Shown: positions 50,478-63,300 of the stretch, piece after piece | How positions within the stretch are numbered: the stretch's first letter is position 1 | Layout: every line of letters starts with the position of its first letter | From: Dermatophagoides farinae | Lineage: Eukaryota > Arthropoda > Arachnida > Sarcoptiformes > Pyroglyphidae | Assembly: GCF_024713945.1 (NCBI RefSeq) | Contig: NC_134681.1 | Location: 2,232,001 to 2,296,000 of the forward strand | Reading direction: 5' to 3' | Length of the DNA: 64,000 bases | Notes under the pieces: model-generated | Told to the model about the DNA's origin: nothing | Seen by the model: only the letters and a program-made list of their open reading frames with translations | Database searches by the model: none | Translations under genes and position numbers: made by a program

Positions 50478-52723
50478 ATGGCATTAGTGAATCGTTTTGA
50501 ACAGGAAGATCCGCCAACATTATTGATACAGCCAAATCAGTTTATTTCATCAACAACATCGACATCAAAATTAACATCATCATCATCATTACTATTATCA
50601 TCATCGGCATCATCATTGACATCATCAATATTTGGAACAAATCTAAATCTAAATAATTTATCTAACGAGACGAAATACTATCTATTTGGTACATTTACAA
50701 TTTGTACATGGACATATTCATCTGATCCAAACAATATGGATGATGATGATGATGATGGTGAAAACAAAGATGAAGACGGCAACAACAATGGTGGCGGCGG
50801 TGACAACAACGATGATTGTAAATATAGTAAAGATGAGAATAAATATCGAATTCCAACCACACCATGTCGTTGTGTTATGTATCGTAATAATTTATTGGAA
50901 CATTTATTGACATTTTTGGATAGAAAAAAGAATGAAAAAAATGATAATGAAGATTTAGAAGGAGAAGAAAATGATGATGATGCGGATAATTATAAATCTA
51001 TTTTCAAAGTAAAATGTGATCTTTGTTCACATTCATTAGGTAAGTATATTTGGATTTGATTTACGCCGGTGATTGTAATAATTTTTCATTCATTATTTTT
51101 ACAGATCAACATTTGCAATATTTTCGTTCATCTAAACCATCATTATTCGATGGCAATAATATAGCTATATTGGATGATTATCTTTATAAAGCTGTCGATA
51201 GTTTCCATTTGATGTGTCTGTATAGTCAAGCAACTTTATTCCAGAAACGGCCATTATTCACTATTTATAATCTAATCAATGGCTATCTATGCAATTATGT
51301 TGATGTTGAATATAATTATCGCCAGCCACCATTTGAAATGCCCACTATTGAACAATTATTGAATTCGATCGCTAATAATAATAATAATAATCATGTTGTT
51401 GGTGAAAATATGACCGTACGGAAATATTCTGAAATTTTTCTTCGCCTGTTTGATCGTCATAAATTCCAATCAATCAGTATTGATCGTACCCAAGAACAAT
51501 CGGAACAGTTAAAAATATTTAAAGAATTATTTCTGGTATTTTGTTTGCTGCCACGAACGATTAAATCGTGAGTTTTTTTTGTTTGTTTTGTTCATGATTT
51601 TAACAGATTTTTAATCAATTTTTTTCGTTCATAGACTAAAAGAATATCGACCATCAGAAATATTTGGCCGTTCACATTTATTATCAATAATCGATATTTT
51701 ACGTCAAGATTTTGATAAACACATCCACATTGATGATGAAAATTATCAAATATTTCGCAATCTAATCATTACTGAATGTCCATTCATAACGGATTCAGAT
51801 AATATGAATTCAAATTCATCTAATGCAGCTAATCAAATTAACGTTACGCCATCTATGGATGATCGAAGATCTAAATCACCTCATAATTCTTCAATAACAT
51901 CGTCAAGATTACGTCGTCATAGTTTAGATTATATACTGACTGATGGTATTCGTGTTTGCGATGTAGAACGTTTATATCAACATCAGAATGAAATATTTGA
52001 TCGTTGTAGCTGTGTACGTACTATAACATTTGGATCGCCATCGATTGTTGGCGGTGGTGGTGGTGGTGACGATTCAGCAGCTATACGTAATGAAGATTTA
52101 ATATTTATTCGAATTGATCCATTAACATTTGAACCTGCTAATGCTTTAATGGAAATCAAACATTTTATTGTACGTAGTGCTGCTATATTAATCAATGATC
52201 GTCTAAAACGAATGGGTTCGATGAATGTACGGGATAAATTATTCTCAGATAATGTTACAACATTAGTATTGATACATCGACCAACTGGTCGTTTATTAGC
52301 AGTGTTGACATATGATTTTCGTCCAATAGAAAATCTTGGTGAATTAATATTCTTGGTCGTTAGGCCTAAATATCAACGTCGTGGTTATGGTTCAATGTTA
52401 TTATCAATAATGTCAAAAATAATTATACCGAATTGCGCTGAATATGCTGTACATGCTGATTTAGGTGCCATTGAATTCTATAGACGTATTGGTTTTGTTC
52501 AAGAAATGAATACAAAAGAAATTCAACGTTTAGAACGATTTATGGGCCAATATACTGGTTCAATATTGATGCGTGTTAATCGTACGACAATGATAGAGAA
52601 ACTGCGTAATTTAACATTAACATCGGTTGAATTAATCACGCTTGACGATATTCAACCAACAAGATCGCATTGTCCAATTCATATTGGTCTAAAATCGACA
52701 ACATTACAACATCATCCTGGTGA

Positions 52724-52755
<32 letters not shown>

Positions 52756-53108
52756 GTAAATTAAATGAAATTACTGATGAAGAATTACGAACATTTCATC
52801 ATACAATACGTGAACATTTTGCACCATTAATGGTGGCCACACAAAATGATCGTGATTCATTGGCCGAATCACGTGGTTTTGTTAAACGTTTTTTTAATGA
52901 TTATAATAATTTATTTTCATTGAAAGAATATAATCCTGATTTAATGAATATCGATCTATTACGTATACTGTATTATCGTTTATTATGGTTTATTGCACAC
53001 TGCCAATGGAAATATAGACGTGATGATAAATTGACTATTGCAAGAAAAGCTGAATGTCATTTGAAACGTTTAATGGTATTTAAATTTGGTATTGAAGAAA
53101 TGTTTTGA
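50478..53108 (+). CDS. Divergent GCN5/PCAF (KAT2)-like acetyltransferase
   Basis: Relative of the SAGA/ATAC histone acetyltransferase. Exons 50478-51039, 51105-51567 and 51635-53108; 832 residues. The PCAF N-terminal homology domain is recognisable (CDLCSHSLDQHL, QPPFEMPTIEQLL, YRPSEIFGRSHLLSIIDILRQDFD). The GNAT core spans about residues 555-640: RPTGRLLAVLTYDF, then GELIFLVV with the Glu (near 576) at the place of the catalytic base, acetyl-CoA motif QRRGYGSML, then YAVHADLGAIEFYRRIGF. Bromodomain: only the C-terminal helices are suggested (FNDYNNLFSLKEYNP ... ECHLKRLMVFKFG); the WPF shelf and ZA loop are absent. Asp/Asn/Ser insertions occur near the N-terminus. Much more diverged than animal GCN5 usually is; it may be a paralog or a fast-evolving sole copy. 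Confidence 0.82.
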
Positions 53109-53983
53109 ACATAATGGAAAAAAAATATATATATAATTCATATTCATATTTGTTGTGATCTCACTTGGTCTTTTATTTTTTATTTTTTTTTTGCTTCGAA
53201 ACTGGTCCAGCATTTTTGTTTTGATATCACCACCTTGAATTCAATTTACAAGTTTTATTTCATATTCATCATCATCATTACCATTCCGTTCTATTCATTC
53301 ATACATACATGATCTATCTAATAATAATGATAAAGATGTGTTCATTTTTGCCATATTTTTATTCTCCATTCATTCATTCATTCACTTTTTTTTCACTTTC
53401 TTTCTTTTCTCTTTTTTTTCTTGATATATTGAAATAAAAGCTCAAATCATTTTTTTTCAACCATTACCAGATTGAGTTGAAAGTTTTGTGGTTGTTGTCG
53501 TTGTTGTCGTTGTTGTTGTTATCGTTCATCATCACCTAATCATCGATCAATTCAATGGATGATGAACATTGAAACATTAAACAGAATGAAAATGAATGAT
53601 TTTGATTTTCTTCTGATTACACACACACACATTATCAATATTGAAAAAGTGGAATGACGAAAAATAAATAAAAAATCACAAGATTCGAATGTGTGATATA
53701 TTTATACATTCGTTCGTTTTGTATATTTATCATCATCATCATCATCATCGTCAACAACATAATATTTGGTTGCTACGCATGTTGAGCTTTGCTCAATCAA
53801 TGAATCAATCATTTGAAATTAGATTCAAGTTTGTTGATGATGTGATGATTTTGTTTGTTTTCGTGTTATATAGACATGTTTAAATGTCGACCACAGTCAG
53901 CCGATGAATGTCATTTTCAATTTCAATTGAGCAGAAAATTTTTTTTTGTGTGCGTGTTTAAAAAAAAATAATAAACAACAAAG
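53109..53983. other. Intergenic stretch between the GCN5-like gene and cathepsin B
   Basis: About 870 bp. AATAAA at 53433-53438 is a likely end signal for the upstream gene. (GTT/GTC)n near 53491-53522, a CA tract near 53619-53630 and (ATC)n near 53729-53748. TATATAG at 53867-53873, about 115 bp before the next start codon, may be a TATA box. Confidence 0.45.
53867..53873 (+). promoter_or_regulatory. Possible TATA box of the cathepsin B gene
   Basis: TATATAG about 115 bp upstream of the start codon, with an initiator-like CAGTC near 53895. Weak evidence in AT-rich DNA. Confidence 0.3.
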
Positions 53984-55075
53984 ATGCTTCGTCATCATAA
54001 CCGTTATCGATTCATGATCGGTGCAATTCTTCTTGTTGTACAATGGTCAATCCATGTTTGTCAATCGCAGGAAATATTGGAATTTGAAAAACGTAACCAT
54101 ATTCCTGATGATGAATTTGATTTTCTTTCCGATGATTATATTGATTTTATCAATAAACAATTGAATACAAGTTGGCGTGCTGGCCGTAATTTTGATTCAG
54201 ATGCATCAAAAATTTATATTCAAGGTTTAATGGGTACATTGCCAACACCGGAACATTTAAAATTACCTAAATTATATCATCGCATCGATGATGATGAACG
54301 TTTACCTGATGAATTTGATTCACGTAAAAAATGGCCAAAATGTAAAACAATAAATGAAATACGTGATCAAGGTCCTTGTGGTTCGTGTTGGGCATTCGGT
54401 GCTGCTGAAGCAATGTCTGATCGTGTTTGTATCGGTAGTAATGGTAGAATCAATGTGGAATTATCACCAGAAGATTTAGTTTCGTGTTGTCATGATTGTG
54501 GTGCCGGTTGTAATGGTGGTTTTCCAGCTGCAGCATGGAGCTATTTTGTACATAATGGTTTAGTTAGTGGTGGTCTTTATGGTAATCATCATACCTGTCA
54601 ACCATATGTGTTTGCACCATGTGAACATCATATGAAAGGTAAAAGGCCACCTTGTTCGGATATTCAGCCAACACCAAAATGTCAAAATAAATGTGACAAA
54701 TTCTATAATCATACATACAATGATGATAAACATTATGGACGTAAAGCATATTCACTTACATCGAATCCTGAACATATTATGAAAGATATCATGGTCAATG
54801 GTCCAGTTGAAGCAGATTTCAGTGTTTATGAGGATTTTCTTCAATACAAATCCGGTGTTTATCAAAGACATAGCCATAAATTTTTAGGTGGCCATGCTAT
54901 ACGTATATTAGGATGGGGTATAGACGCTAATAGCAAACTACCATATTGGCTTTGTGCCAATTCATGGAATACTGATTGGGGTGAAGCTGGTTTTTTCCGT
55001 ATGTTACGTGGCCATAATGAATGCGATATTGAAGAAGACATTAATGCTGGTATTGCACGGATTTCGAAATTTTGA
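53984..55075 (+). CDS. Cathepsin B-like cysteine protease, intronless
   Basis: Papain-family (C1A) lysosomal or digestive endopeptidase/dipeptidyl carboxypeptidase. One uninterrupted frame of 363 residues. Signal peptide about residues 1-28 (MIGAILLVVQWSIHVCQS), propeptide to about 105, mature enzyme from near LPDEFDSRKKWP. Catalytic residues are all present: Gln129 and Cys135 in RDQGPCGSCWAF, His304 in GGHAIRILGWG and Asn326 in CANSWNTDWGEAGFF. The occluding loop that makes cathepsin B an exopeptidase is intact with its two histidines (APCEHHMKGKRPPC). The cysteine pattern (CCHDCGAGCNGGFP) matches the family. The gene has no introns, whereas nearly every other gene here has one or more. A likely poly(A) signal lies at 55227-55232. 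Confidence 0.96.
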   Translation: MLRHHNRYRFMIGAILLVVQWSIHVCQSQEILEFEKRNHIPDDEFDFLSDDYIDFINKQLNTSWRAGRNFDSDASKIYIQGLMGTLPTPEHLKLPKLYHRIDDDERLPDEFDSRKKWPKCKTINEIRDQGPCGSCWAFGAAEAMSDRVCIGSNGRINVELSPEDLVSCCHDCGAGCNGGFPAAAWSYFVHNGLVSGGLYGNHHTCQPYVFAPCEHHMKGKRPPCSDIQPTPKCQNKCDKFYNHTYNDDKHYGRKAYSLTSNPEHIMKDIMVNGPVEADFSVYEDFLQYKSGVYQRHSHKFLGGHAIRILGWGIDANSKLPYWLCANSWNTDWGEAGFFRMLRGHNECDIEEDINAGIARISKF

Positions 55076-55226
55076 ATTTTATTCTTTTTTGTTTCTGGCC
55101 ACAAAACTCTCTATCACACACACAAACAAAGAATTGACAGCATTGTTTTTAATGAAAACTAAAAAACAAAAATTTATTTCAAATTATTCCAAAAGATTAA
55201 AAAAAATAACAAATGTGAAAAGTTTA

Positions 55227-55232
55227 AATAAA
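55227..55232 (+). terminator. Poly(A) signal of the cathepsin B gene
   Basis: AATAAA about 150 bp after the stop codon; a second copy lies near 55248. Confidence 0.45.
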
Positions 55233-55427
55233 AACAATTTTTGATTCAAATAAAACCAAAACAAGAGAAAAAACGAGAGAAAACAACACAAATTTTGATG
55301 ACAATGACTGGAATTTTGATGAATGTAAAATCAGGAAAAAAAATTTCAACAAAAATTGCAAAATAAAATGAAAATTATGGAAAACGGCATTTTTTTGTCG
55401 TTGGTTTTTTTTTTGATTTTTAAATCG

Positions 55428-55511
55428 CTCAGAAGGCTGATTATACTGTTGAAAAAAAAGTTGATTTTGATTTTGATTTTGTCCAGCTATTCCGGCTGGA
55501 CTCAGAAGGCT
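55428..55511. other. Direct repeat and hairpin downstream of cathepsin B
   Basis: CTCAGAAGGCT occurs at 55428-55438 and again at 55501-55511. Between them a GATTTT/TTGATT stretch and a hairpin, GTCCAGC at 55481-55487 pairing with GCTGGAC at 55495-55501, about 410 bp after the stop codon. Unassigned. Confidence 0.5.
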
Positions 55512-58500
55512 ATTTTGATTGATTGATTGATTGATTAATCAATTCTAAATTCTATGAAAAAAAAATGAAAATAAAATGGGAAAAAAAGTTGAATTTTGTA
55601 GAATTTACAAAAAAAGAATCGAAAAAAATTGAAAAAAAACACTATGACTACAAGAATTTCGAACGAAAAAAAAAAATAAAACCAAAAAAAAAAACAACAA
55701 AACGAAATGAAACTAACACACACACACACAAAGAAAAAAATGGCGACTTGGATCGAAAAAAAATACTCTAGAAAACTTTGAGCCTGGTTATATTATTGGT
55801 TTGGCCAAAAAAAAAAATTTTTTTGGTTCCAGAACATTGTGTATAGAGATTCTTGATATTTTTTTTTTGGTTTGATATATATGTTGAAAACAGCAGCAGC
55901 AGCAGCAGCACAATCATATATACATACACACACACACAGATACAAACATCCTTAGTTTGATTGGAGCGGATAGTTCCAGAAAAGGCGGAGCTTATTTCCA
56001 ATGATATATATAAAATATGATGCAATTGATTTTGGTATTGTATTTATTTATTATAGTGTAGATTGTATTGATGATATTTTGTGATCATAATAGTAGAAGG
56101 TATTTTGGATTTTTTTTTTCGGCATGTGTCATTTCATTGAATCATTCGCATAGAGAATCTGGTTTTGAATCCCAAATAAAAATGAAAAATTTCGAATCGA
56201 TCCATCATCCTAAATGATACATACATAATACAGATGAATGATGTGTTGTCAAAGTGTTAGGTTTGTATGCGTGGGTGTGTTTTTTTTTTGTTACCCCCTT
56301 TTTCATTCATTTGTTCACCGCTAATAATGATAATAATAATAATAATAATAAAAGAGGTCAAGTCCACTATGTTTTTGTTTCATGAGAATTGATTTTCATG
56401 CAGCTGGCAGCATATTTTTATTCGTTCATTCTCAAATGACCAATGAATGGTTATCAAAAATAAAACACACATATATATACATAATCCAAACATGATGATG
56501 ATGATCGTCATGACCTGAATGACCCTTACATTTCATATATTATTATTATTATTACCCGTTTGTTTGAAAATGAACGATTGGACACAGACCATTTGAATGA
56601 ATGAATGAATGTGAGAGACAAACACGCGTATGACACACGAATATTTTGCTGGCACGTACAAACAACTGTTCAATGAAAACGTGTAGCACGAGCCAATCCT
56701 TTTTTTCTATCTAATACATAAAAAAAAAATTTTTGGTCAAAAATCTAGACCAACGGTCATCATTGTTTGTGTGTTGGTTGTAGGCCAAGTTTAATGGACT
56801 CGACTAATATTTCACAACACGCACACACGCCAACAACAATTACATTTGGATATATATTCGGTCAACAACAACGACAACAACATCTGGTTACGATGAAAGG
56901 ATGAAACTTTAGTTCTAACAGAAAAACAACAATTTGGTCATCATGGTCAGAATTCTTTTTTTTTTTTTTTTTTTGATCGGACGATGACAACGCCCACGTT
57001 AACCATGATTAAGTTGCAAGCAAACAAAAAAAAACGAATTAAAATCTGATGATTTTTTCCCATTGTTTGTCGATGTTTTCGTGTTTGTTTGTTCATTGTG
57101 TTATTAAAAAAAATCACAAAAATGACTCTTAGGTTTTTTATTAATTCTCACATTTTAATCATCATTTTTTCCATCGCACTACTCTCTCTGTGTGTGTGTG
57201 TGTGTGAATCATAATGGTTTTTATTTATCGGTCTGCCCGTCATCAACATCGTTATTATATTTGTTTGTTGCACGCGAACAGCTTTCCAGAAATTTTAGAA
57301 ATGAGACTGAATAACAAAAAAAAAACATAAAATTCAAAATCTAGATATGAACAAAATAATAAACAACAACAACAACGACAATAACAACAAAATCTCACTC
57401 CTACGCTTTTAATATTGGCACAAAAAAAATCTCAACGATGAAAATCTCTATCAAATGTTGTTGTTGTTGTTGTTGATTTTTCTGGGCACTATGCAGCCCC
57501 AAAAAAACATTTTCGATGACCAACGACTGTCCGACATCCATTGACCAACATTTCGGGTGGAAAAAAAACTTTACTTTGGAAATAAACAACATTATTATTA
57601 TATTATCAAGTCGTCAACAACAATCTATTGTTATCCACACACACACACATAATCTTTCAATTCAAAAATGAATACTGTGATTGATTGGATTCAGATTTGA
57701 ATCAATTTTTTTTTTCATCACGGAAATAAATTGTGAATTGAATTATTGATCCTAAAATCTTATCGTCGTTGTTTGTTTGTTTGTTTGTTTCTACATACAT
57801 ACATATATACTCCCACACTCGGTCATACACAGATGGAAAAAACAACAACAACAACAACCTTGGACAATGGTGAAAAAACAACAACAACAACGACGACGAC
57901 AACGAAATGGAAAAAAAATCTGGACCATATAGATTTGTGACCTAGAAAAATCAAAATGAAAACAATCAACAAAAAAAAACCCAATGGTAATTTGTAGAAA
58001 ATGATTTTTTTTTTGTTTTCTCTGTCTATGATTAATGATGAAAATTTTATTCTGATTTAGTGCCAATTTTTTTTCGAAGGTGGTGGTAGGGGGAGATGAG
58101 AAAAATCCCAAATATGAAGATTGATCGATTCTTTTTCGGATTTTGGTCAAATTTCTGAAACAAAATCCAAAATGGGTTAATTCAAGAACAGCAACGAAAA
58201 AATTGCTCAAAGTAATTTGATATTTACAACAGCAATGAAACCAGCACTACCACCGCCAAATGCAGAATCATCCATCAAATGTAATGATAAAAAACAAAAA
58301 TTCAATCATTCATTTTTTCACTTTCAATTTTCCATCTACGTTACGTGTTCATGTTTTTTCAAAAAAAAAAAAAAAAATCAAAACGGATGTATGTTGCACA
58401 CCCAATGATGATGATTATCATCACCCAAAATAGTCATGTTACACTCTCAAACACACACACACAAACTTTGTATTTTATCGGCTTTGTATTATATAACACC

Positions 58501-58573
58501 AAATGTTATGTTTTTTTTTTTTTTGCTACAATAACAACCAGAAAAAAACGATTATTATAGGCCTAGGACCCTG

Positions 58574-58578
<5 letters not shown>

Positions 58579-58620
<42 letters not shown>
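58579..58620. repeat. (TG)21 microsatellite
   Basis: 42 bp of uninterrupted TG, the longest TG tract in the window. Confidence 0.95.
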
Positions 58621-58622
<2 letters not shown>

Positions 58623-59357
58623 GGACTAGGAGGGCCAGACTATTCCTGTATCCATGATGATGATTCATATGATGTGATTATTATGATGTAACACATGTGT
58701 GTATTGTGACCACAAACACATGAAATTTTTTTTTTTCGATTTCAAAAAAAAATTTTTTTTCATCTTTTTCAATCACACAAAATTCGGGTGTGGATCATCA
58801 TCATCATTATGGTGACCTTTGTACCGAGGTTGTATATCATTATTATTATTATTAAGTAGTAGAGAAATGAAGCCACAACATTTGAAATTTTTTTTTTTGC
58901 CCCAAACCAAATATGAAACAAGTGGTAGCCCTACCTGTGTGCGTGTGTGTGTGTGTGTTTGTCAATCTTTAAACACGAAACACTCATACACACACGCACA
59001 CACACCTTAAAGAAAAATGGCTCGAAGAAAAATGAAAACCTGTTCTATGTGTACGATAGAACCACTACCATTTATTTATTCGTTGATGATTTTTGTTGTT
59101 GTTGTTGTTGTTGTCCGTTAACGAGAATTTGTTTCATCTTTAAATTATTTTCATGGTTTTTGTTTTTTTTTCTGGTTGATTGTCGTTACTTGTTATATGT
59201 CGTCGTGGTATTTTCGTTTGAAAAGTCATCAAATTCATCAATAAAAATTGAAATTTAAAAAAACTGGATATTGTGTGTGTGTGTGTGTGTCCATGGGAAA
59301 AACTAAAAATGCCATCCGCTAAAATGACATGGATTATCGTTTAAATTTCCCGTTTGT

Positions 59358-59389
59358 GCAGGTGTGTGCAGGTGTAGGTGTAGGTGTAA
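59358..59389. repeat. Short array of AGGTGT-type hexamers
   Basis: Copies of GCAGGTGT and AGGTGT repeated about five times with slight variation. Not the arthropod telomere unit TTAGG. Confidence 0.7.
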
Positions 59390-60399
59390 GTGTGATATCT
59401 TCGAAATCATCTGAAATGAAATGAAAATTTGCTCATTTATCCAATTTAAACAAATCAAAAACTGATGGTGATGGTGAGTCATTCTCATCGCTAATTGATC
59501 GGCATCTTTCAAGGTAAATTTCAAAATGATGATTTTTTTTCTTTCTTTTTTAAATGATATTTTTCTACTGATGATAAACAATCGGTCATGACCGCGCTTA
59601 TGTGTGTGTGTGTTTAGGTTCATTCGCCTTGTGTAATCATCATCATATCCTGACTATTATTGTCAATTTGGATTCATTCGACCAGATCCATATTTTTTAG
59701 TCTGTATTTGTTTGTGTGTGTGTGTGTGTGGCGGTATTTAATATTGAAAAAAAGGTAACAAATGAAAACGAGAAAATTTCCGATACCATAACAACCAACA
59801 ACAAACAATTCAATGGTTATTATACTGGATCAAACAAAACACAATCATTAGTAAGTAGAATATAATATTTAGGAATTTGAAAAAAAGAAATGAAAAATTT
59901 ATTGTTTCTCACCATTTTTGTTTTGTTCAACGATGACCACACCTTTATTAGTTATTTATTTTCATCATTTTTTCCATTTTTTTTGAATAGATTTTGTCAT
60001 TGCTCACTCATCCTATTGTCATCGTTTGTTTATTTATTTGTGTGTTTCAAATTGTCAATCGAATGTATCGCCAAACTATTGTTATTTGCCAAAAACAAAA
60101 CAAAACAAAACACCACCTGGCCACCACCATCTAAATTGTCAATAATTTATGCCAAAACAACAAACCGAAACAATTTATCAATGTTGATATATATTGATTG
60201 ATGCTGCCAGATCAAATTTGTTCTGTTGTGTATTGTGACAAAAAAGAATTTTCATCATCATCATCATTTCATTTACATTTCAAAAAAAAAACGTAACAGG
60301 TAAGTTTTGCTATTCATTTTCAATCGATTTTTATATCGTCGCCGTTTTTTTTTAAATTTTATTTAGATAATTTTCATTCGTAACAAAATAAAAACAAAA

Positions 60400-63300
60400 A
60401 TGGCCAAATCAATCATCAAATCATCACCATCGTCATGTTTTTCTTCAATCATATTAGCGATAATATGGCTGATAGCCATCAATGGATACACATCATTTGC
60501 ATATGAATTTAAATGTCCAAAAGATTGGATTGAATTCCGTGGAAATTGTTATCAATTCATTAGATCACCAACGAAAAATTATGAAGAAGCAAATGAACGT
60601 TGTTTTATTTATAATGCATATTTATTATCAGTGTTATCCACTGATGAACATCAATTCATCACCGATTGGCTCCGGCAAAATGATCCATTACATATGAGTT
60701 GGTATACATCAGCATTAGATACAGGAAATAATGCTTGGCGTTGGAATGTACCGGCTAATCGTTTAGGTGATTCTTCTGGTTCAAGCTCAATATTTGCCGC
60801 TACAAGCAATATTAATAATGATCTACAACAACAAACATCGATATCTATGAATAGCCCAATTATTAATCATCATCATCAGATAACAACAAATCATCGTGAT
60901 CTTAAATATTATTCAGTAATTGCTGCATTATGGTTGCCAATACAGCAGCAACTTGATAATCAACAGCAATCACAGCAGCAGCAACCGAATTTAATTGATC
61001 CATGGATCAATAATCAACAACGTATGAATGGAAAAAATGCTGTATATAATTTTTCACAAACATTAAATCGTTGGGGTTTACTACGAGTGAATGGAAATGA
61101 ATATAATGCCTACATATGCAAATTACGTAAAGAAGATGTTAATTTTGCCAATGCAATTGAACGTAATATCGATTATGGTGTTAATGTTATTGATCCGGCA
61201 AAAATTCCACGTGGTCCACGTTTCATTCATGAACCAAAAGATGTTATATTCGATGTTAGTGGTCGTAGTCAATTGAATTATGCAACATTGAAATGTGTTG
61301 CAGATGGTTATCCAACACCGACATATAAATGGTTCAAAGAAGAATATATTGATAACCAGATACGTTCGAACCAGATCGATCCATTATCTGATCGTCGTTA
61401 TACACAAACCGATGGTATATTGATCATTGATAATCCACAAACTGATCGTGATCGTGGTAAATATCATTGTATTGCTGAAAATCGTTTTGGATCAATCATA
61501 TCGCAAACAGTTCAATTAACATTTGGTTATATTGGAGAGTTTACTAAAAAACGTTCACCTGATTATGGTCGTGAATATTGGGGAAAATCAATTTCATGTG
61601 ATCCACCTAAACATCATATTTGTAAGGATTTATTTTGTTTTGTTTTTTGATTGAAAATTATTATTTTTTTCCTTTAGCTGTCAGCTATCATTGGTCACGT
61701 GATTCATTTGAATACATTATCGAAGATGATCGTCGTACGTTCGTATCAAGAGATGGAAATCTTTATTTTTCTTCATTAGAAAAAATTGATCGTGCCAATT
61801 ATTCTTGTAATGTAAAATCATCAATTGCATCAAGTGGACGTACTGGTCCATTCTTTCCATTGATTGTTGATTCAGCATCATCATCGCAGAAATTATTGTT
61901 TCCGAATCATTTTCCAAAAATTTTTCCAGAAATCAAATTAGCCGGTTCAGAAGTACGATTAGAATGTATGGCATATGGTTATCCGGTACCATATTATAAT
62001 TGGACCAGAGAAGGTTTAACCACACAGATGCCTGAAGGACATTATCTTGCAAGTTTTAATCGTGTATTAATAATACCACAAGCAAAAGTTGAAGATAGTG
62101 GTGAATATGTTTGTACAGCGACATCTGGTAAAGATTCTTTGCCGAAAAGTGTACAATTATCAATACAATCATTACCGGTAATATTACAACATATTGGTAA
62201 TAAAGTTGTTGAACGTGATCTTTCAGTATTGACATGGGAATGTCAAGCATTCGGCATACCATCTGTTAGTTATACATGGTATAAAAATGGTGTTGAAATA
62301 TCCGATCGAAATAAAATGACCTATTTCTCTGAAGAAGATCGAAATCGTTATGAAGTACGTGGAAATATGCTCCTGATACATGGTTTGATTCCCGAACGTG
62401 ATGAAGGAATGTATCAATGTCAAGCAACCAATGAACTTGGAACAGCATTCTCAAGTGGTCAGCTACGCATCGTACAGATGGCACCATCATTCCGTAAACA
62501 TCCTATGCCCACTGAAATGTATGCCGCCGAAGGTGGAAATATAACAATACCTTGTGTACCCGAAGCATTACCAATACCGGCATTTGAATGGCAAAAAGAT
62601 TGTATGATTAGAATTGATTTTTTTCCACATTTTATTCATTTTTTCTTTTCGTTACCACAGTCAATCGAATATTGATGGATGATAGAAAACGTGTATTGCC
62701 GAATGGATTCCTCACTATTTCGCCGGTACATCGTACCGATATGGGTGAATATACATGCATTGCACGGAATTCACTAGGAACTGATCGAACACGTGGTATT
62801 CTACGTGTATTTAATCGGCCAAAATTATACATTCGGCCAAATCCTGTTTATGATCTTAAAATTGGCCAATCTATTGAGCTACCATGTATGGCTATTACTG
62901 ATCCACAATTGGATTTAGCATATAAATGGCAACATAATGGACTTAGAATCATTTTCGATAAAATGCCACAATATTCAATGGGTAAATTTCGGATGATTAT
63001 TTCTTCATTGATACTCAATTTTTGTTATCATTTTCCATTTATTAGCTGGTATCGATGGAAATCTACGTATTAATAATCTTACATTGGCTGAAACAGGTGA
63101 ATATGAATGTATAGTACAAACGACAGTTGGATCAACATCAGCTACTGCGAAAATACAATTATATGCTCATCCTGGAGCTCCGGGCGCCGTATTAGCCGAT
63201 GATATAACCGCCACATCGGTTCGTCTTCATTGGAGTGATGGATCCGATAATGGTCGACAGATTGTTGGCTATCAAGTTGAAGGCATCACTAATCATGATA

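Larger units (their letters stand above)
55076..60399. other. 5.3 kb gene-free stretch between cathepsin B and contactin
   Basis: No protein-like frame or RNA gene is supported. Contents are poly(A)/poly(T), CA/GT and trinucleotide repeats, a (GT)21 tract at 58579-58620, a hexamer array at 59358-59389 and the structured element at 55428-55511. The right part should contain the contactin promoter; a donor-like GTAAGT at 60300 suggests a 5' UTR exon there. Confidence 0.55.

Noticed and set aside
57401-57592. Minus-strand frame of 63 codons with fairly normal composition
   Set aside because: Short, without a recognisable family, splice partners or a neighbouring start context; the Gln run comes from (GTT)n. 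Not enough to call a gene.
58226-58281. Possible micro-exon (acceptor TACAACAG, coding-like Ala/Pro segment, donor-like GTAATG)
   Set aside because: No partner exons in frame within reach and no known protein; splice-like triplets are frequent in this DNA.
59358-59389. AGGTGT hexamer array as interstitial telomere sequence
   Set aside because: The arthropod unit is TTAGG; the array is short and degenerate.
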